Shown piece by piece: positions 6,701 to 8,044 of a stretch of DNA of 8,044 nucleotides. Under the pieces are notes generated by a model that saw nothing but the letters and a program-made list of their open reading frames with translations, was not told the origin of the DNA and searched no databases. Position numbers and translations under genes: made by a program. Position 1 is the first letter of the stretch. Each line of letters opens with the position of its first letter. Origin of the DNA: a bacterium (GTDB lineage: Bacteria > UBP15 > UBA6099 > DSWB01); assembly GCA_020061125.1 (NCBI GenBank), contig JAGUYV010000132.1, positions 1 to 8,044 of the forward strand, given 5' to 3'.

Positions 6701-8044
6701 CCTTGTGTTTGTGTATGAGCTGCAGGCCGGTCACATCGCTGGCCTTGAGCGCGGTGAGCTTGCTGTCCACCATGGACGCGCTGAAATCCCCGAATCGCGC
6801 CGTGGTGTCCTGCCCGATCATTTCCATGTTCAGGCGCTGCTCCATGTTCGGCTCGTCCACGAGCGACCCCTGAAGGCGCACGCCGTTGCGCAGGCTGCCG
6901 TTCATGCCCAGGTTCCAGCGCTGCTCCAGGAAGTACTTCTTGACGCGCACATTCTGCGTGGCGCCGGTCTGTTCGTCTGAAAATTGGCCCACGACCGCGG
7001 TGCGCTGCACTTCGTTCTTGTTGCTGATGTTGAAAGCCACGGTGCCGCTCACCTTGAACGAGCCGGAGCACAGGGTGGCGGGCAGGTCCTTGTCGCAGCC
7101 CGCTTCCGAAGGTTTCACCGTTACGGCCGCGCCGTGCCGCGCCAGCTTGCTGCCCGGCCGCGACACCGGCACCTTCACTTCCTCCAGAGTGATCTGCTCG
7201 TCCGTGGTCTGCTTCATGCCCTTGAAGTACAGGGACACCAGGGTCACGGGCATTGTCTCCAGCACGGTTGCGTCCGAGAGCGTGAGATCCAGTCCCACCT
7301 GGATGTCAATCTCGCCCTTGTTACGGTCCACCCGGTTCACGAATCCCATGTTGAAGTACTCGTTGAGTTCCACTGCGGCGGCCTCCTGGCCGCGCGAGTC
7401 CGTGTAAGTGAACGCGGAGGGATCGTACTTGACCTTGAACGCGGCCGCGGCCAGCATCTCGTTTTGCGGGAATTTGGTGATCACCACATCGAGTCGCACC
7501 CACTGGCGCAGGCCGATGGTTGCCTGGCGCTTGCTGAACTCGATGACCACATCCGCGTCCGCGTCGCCCGATGCTTCCTCAAGGGCTGATATCCCGAGGC
7601 TGGCCTCCATGATGGACGCCTTGCGCTCCGGGGCCGTGAACTCGATTTCATTGTGCAGGGCCGTGGCCGTGAGCGTGCTGTTCTCGCCCTCGAGGGACGA
7701 CAGCAGCAGCGGGTCCAGTTCGCCCTTGTATCCGGCCAGGCGCTGATATCCCGAGTTGGCCGTAACCCGTTCCATGTTTTCCGCATATATGGACGATGTG
7801 AATGTGATGGACGAAAGGCCCGGCTGCATGAACTTGAGCGGAATGCGCAGCAGAATCTTGTTTTCTGACAGAGGCTTGTCTGTCTGCACTCTGTAAACCA
7901 GCGCGCCGTTCAGGGAATCCACGGTGAATTTCTCGACCTTGCTGAAAGCGGGATCGCTGGCGTAGTGCGTGCGGTCCGACAGGAGCATGACATATTCGGG
8001 GTTCACGGACAGGGAGACCCATGCGCCGCGCACGGACTCGCCGG
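3705..8044 (-). CDS. giant SprA-like outer-membrane protein with cohesin-like domain (5' end outside window)
   Basis: The reading frame stays open to the right edge (GGC GAG TCC precede the GTG at 8033), so the true start and signal peptide are not visible. Residues are counted from that GTG; 1442 lie downstream of it. Residues 160-290 resemble a cohesin-like beta-sandwich: VRLDVVITKFPQNEMLAAAA, then FKVKYDPSAFTY, NKGEIDIQVGL and VTLVSLYFKG. Residues 410-966 hold several beta modules like those of SprA/large surface proteins; the clearest is GPYSLN...IIPASVTV...EYIIDFGRNQITF...VIVKY at 472-527, with looser copies near 609-675, 692-792 and 885-965. From about 966 to 1442 alternating hydrophobic/polar strands with aromatic ends and polar loops suggest an outer-membrane barrel, ending TTFSMETQTRFK. 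Ten cysteines fall in five close pairs. T9SS SprA forms a very large barrel translocon, but similarity here is of pattern only, so transport, adhesion or scaffold roles remain open. A lone cohesin-like domain does not prove cellulosome function. Confidence 0.75.
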   Translation of the reverse strand, partial: GESVRGAWVSLSVNPEYVMLLSDRTHYASDPAFSKVEKFTVDSLNGALVYRVQTDKPLSENKILLRIPLKFMQPGLSSITFTSSIYAENMERVTANSGYQRLAGYKGELDPLLLSSLEGENSTLTATALHNEIEFTAPERKASIMEASLGISALEEASGDADADVVIEFSKRQATIGLRQWVRLDVVITKFPQNEMLAAAAFKVKYDPSAFTYTDSRGQEAAAVELNEYFNMGFVNRVDRNKGEIDIQVGLDLTLSDATVLETMPVTLVSLYFKGMKQTTDEQITLEEVKVPVSRPGSKLARHGAAVTVKPSEAGCDKDLPATLCSGSFKVSGTVAFNISNKNEVQRTAVVGQFSDEQTGATQNVRVKKYFLEQRWNLGMNGSLRNGVRLQGSLVDEPNMEQRLNMEMIGQDTTARFGDFSASMVDSKLTALKASDVTGLQLIHKHKGLSFRGLLAELKSSPGPDANIKGNGSVGPYSLNIQGAAIIPASVTVYRQNEILSSSEYIIDFGRNQITFKQPLQNNETVIVKYQQSSLLFSTGNIRAFRADYQSGNENVKIGSTYITTMSPKSTAQSRLVTTEAVTEAQVITPEESTGTTKSFDCGYFGEGRKCFEIKLAHTHIVEGSIEIKNEISSDTATYNQDSKYIYIDHRGHLEGRFFVDTTKFPSVKMSVTYTYYNPVNLTQRAFVLFPISAASQGSSEVRIDTEGRWPTDMFPGSEILYLSDDEQYDVTEGADNIVCYSDESEGDTDKSSFCPGVFGNSNHKYEFEITGFDTLIRIYGGVVDKPVLKVLYTPVPPDSAGGSEFQKVAWGVDTNIKVGKKIEIKAEYAQANSDLSASFNTNEDQIIVDPNTLEINTSTIVKPNCTYDPTADAIKSSDDKLTCRLTRTGVYGAVIVKVQLCNEFDNALEVCTLYDTVTYDILVPRSRVDKDKGTITFERGEWLKDYGSIVRFPNQGDKFFVIYTYEQKLDKVVTGDAYFIDTAYRSKNLQVNLLKRGRDPLFDTAVSLLNDSVVDHLGGDVAWTFKKKWKMNYEWRQATEQVVDNETGVLSSNTDRDNEKMSLSYSSGSLKALKLSRDTKASKGFTGADETTRTFTDEENTIDSLDFLLSMRKNVYAITGNISKNAYEYRIGSKPNTESAVSNFAFKYTPSRKYDLNVAMSDSHSSDGNKSEAKAYSLNFRAIPYVKELRLEYKDTDTRPRYGSDFSEVQDIAYNLQFMPLWAIENLNFNFRRQDTPGGSTDNPDTRRSDSLTVSFNTQYKNYLKFLPSYNRNVSMTETKSYNYSRGYKWTVEYKLPKSKYNPSTSYTRTENSTSNRNFTTGGAETLTTSQTSTLVLDFDASKKIRVSAKTDRSEGSTAPTRNSSLSLGYQLLTGLTLNTRLSFNRTLGATPRRSTTQSMDFVWKMTEDTNLSLKYSRTATPSGAAAGTLPVTTFSMETQTRFK

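Noticed and set aside
5751-6980. 409-codon plus-strand frame inside the giant gene, rich in Val/Gly/His/Phe
   Set aside because: It is the antisense frame of a strongly coding beta-rich gene; composition reflects the complement of its codons and no motif or ribosome binding site was seen.
8031-8033. GTG at 8033 as the true start of the giant protein
   Set aside because: The frame remains open to the window edge, the following residues are mature beta-strand sequence, and no signal peptide or ribosome binding site is present; the start lies outside the window.

Overview
The window is GC-rich, densely coding bacterial DNA with E. coli-like -35/-10 promoters and Shine-Dalgarno sites. The right half encodes a very large beta-rich protein ending in what looks like an outer-membrane barrel, so the host is most likely Gram-negative. 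A B12-type radical SAM enzyme and a SprA-like/cohesin-like surface protein would fit a deltaproteobacterial or uncultured candidate-phylum genome, but the sequence does not fix the taxon.

Layout, left to right. (1) 1-767, minus strand: the N-terminal 255 residues of an AddB-like subunit of a double-strand-break repair helicase/nuclease, running off the left edge. (2) 768-943: a divergent intergenic region with a good sigma70-type promoter for the next gene. (3) 944-1381, plus: a RidA (YjgF/UK114) family protein that lacks the arginine needed for imine deaminase activity. (4) 1382-1639: a non-coding spacer with an AT-rich part, a stem-loop and a weak candidate leaderless promoter. (5) 1640-3094, plus: a B12-binding-domain radical SAM protein. 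(6) 3095-3227: a regulatory spacer with a perfect TATAAT and two inverted repeats. (7) 3228-3608, plus: a small SCP2-like (sterol/lipid carrier fold) protein, followed by a textbook intrinsic terminator at 3648-3678. (8) 3705-8044, minus: a giant outer-membrane-type protein open at its 5' end, with a cohesin-like domain, several SprA-like beta modules, paired cysteines and a C-terminal barrel region.

The genes do not form one obvious operon. Most have their own promoter-like sequence, and the right-hand gene converges on the plus-strand group. The radical SAM enzyme and the SCP2-like protein are adjacent and co-oriented, and their upstream regions share a GCCGC-N5-GCGGC inverted repeat, so a joint role, perhaps in lipid modification, is possible but unproven. 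No tRNA, rRNA, CRISPR array, insertion sequence or phage gene was seen. The least ordinary element is the large surface protein; nothing here clearly amounts to a complete new system.
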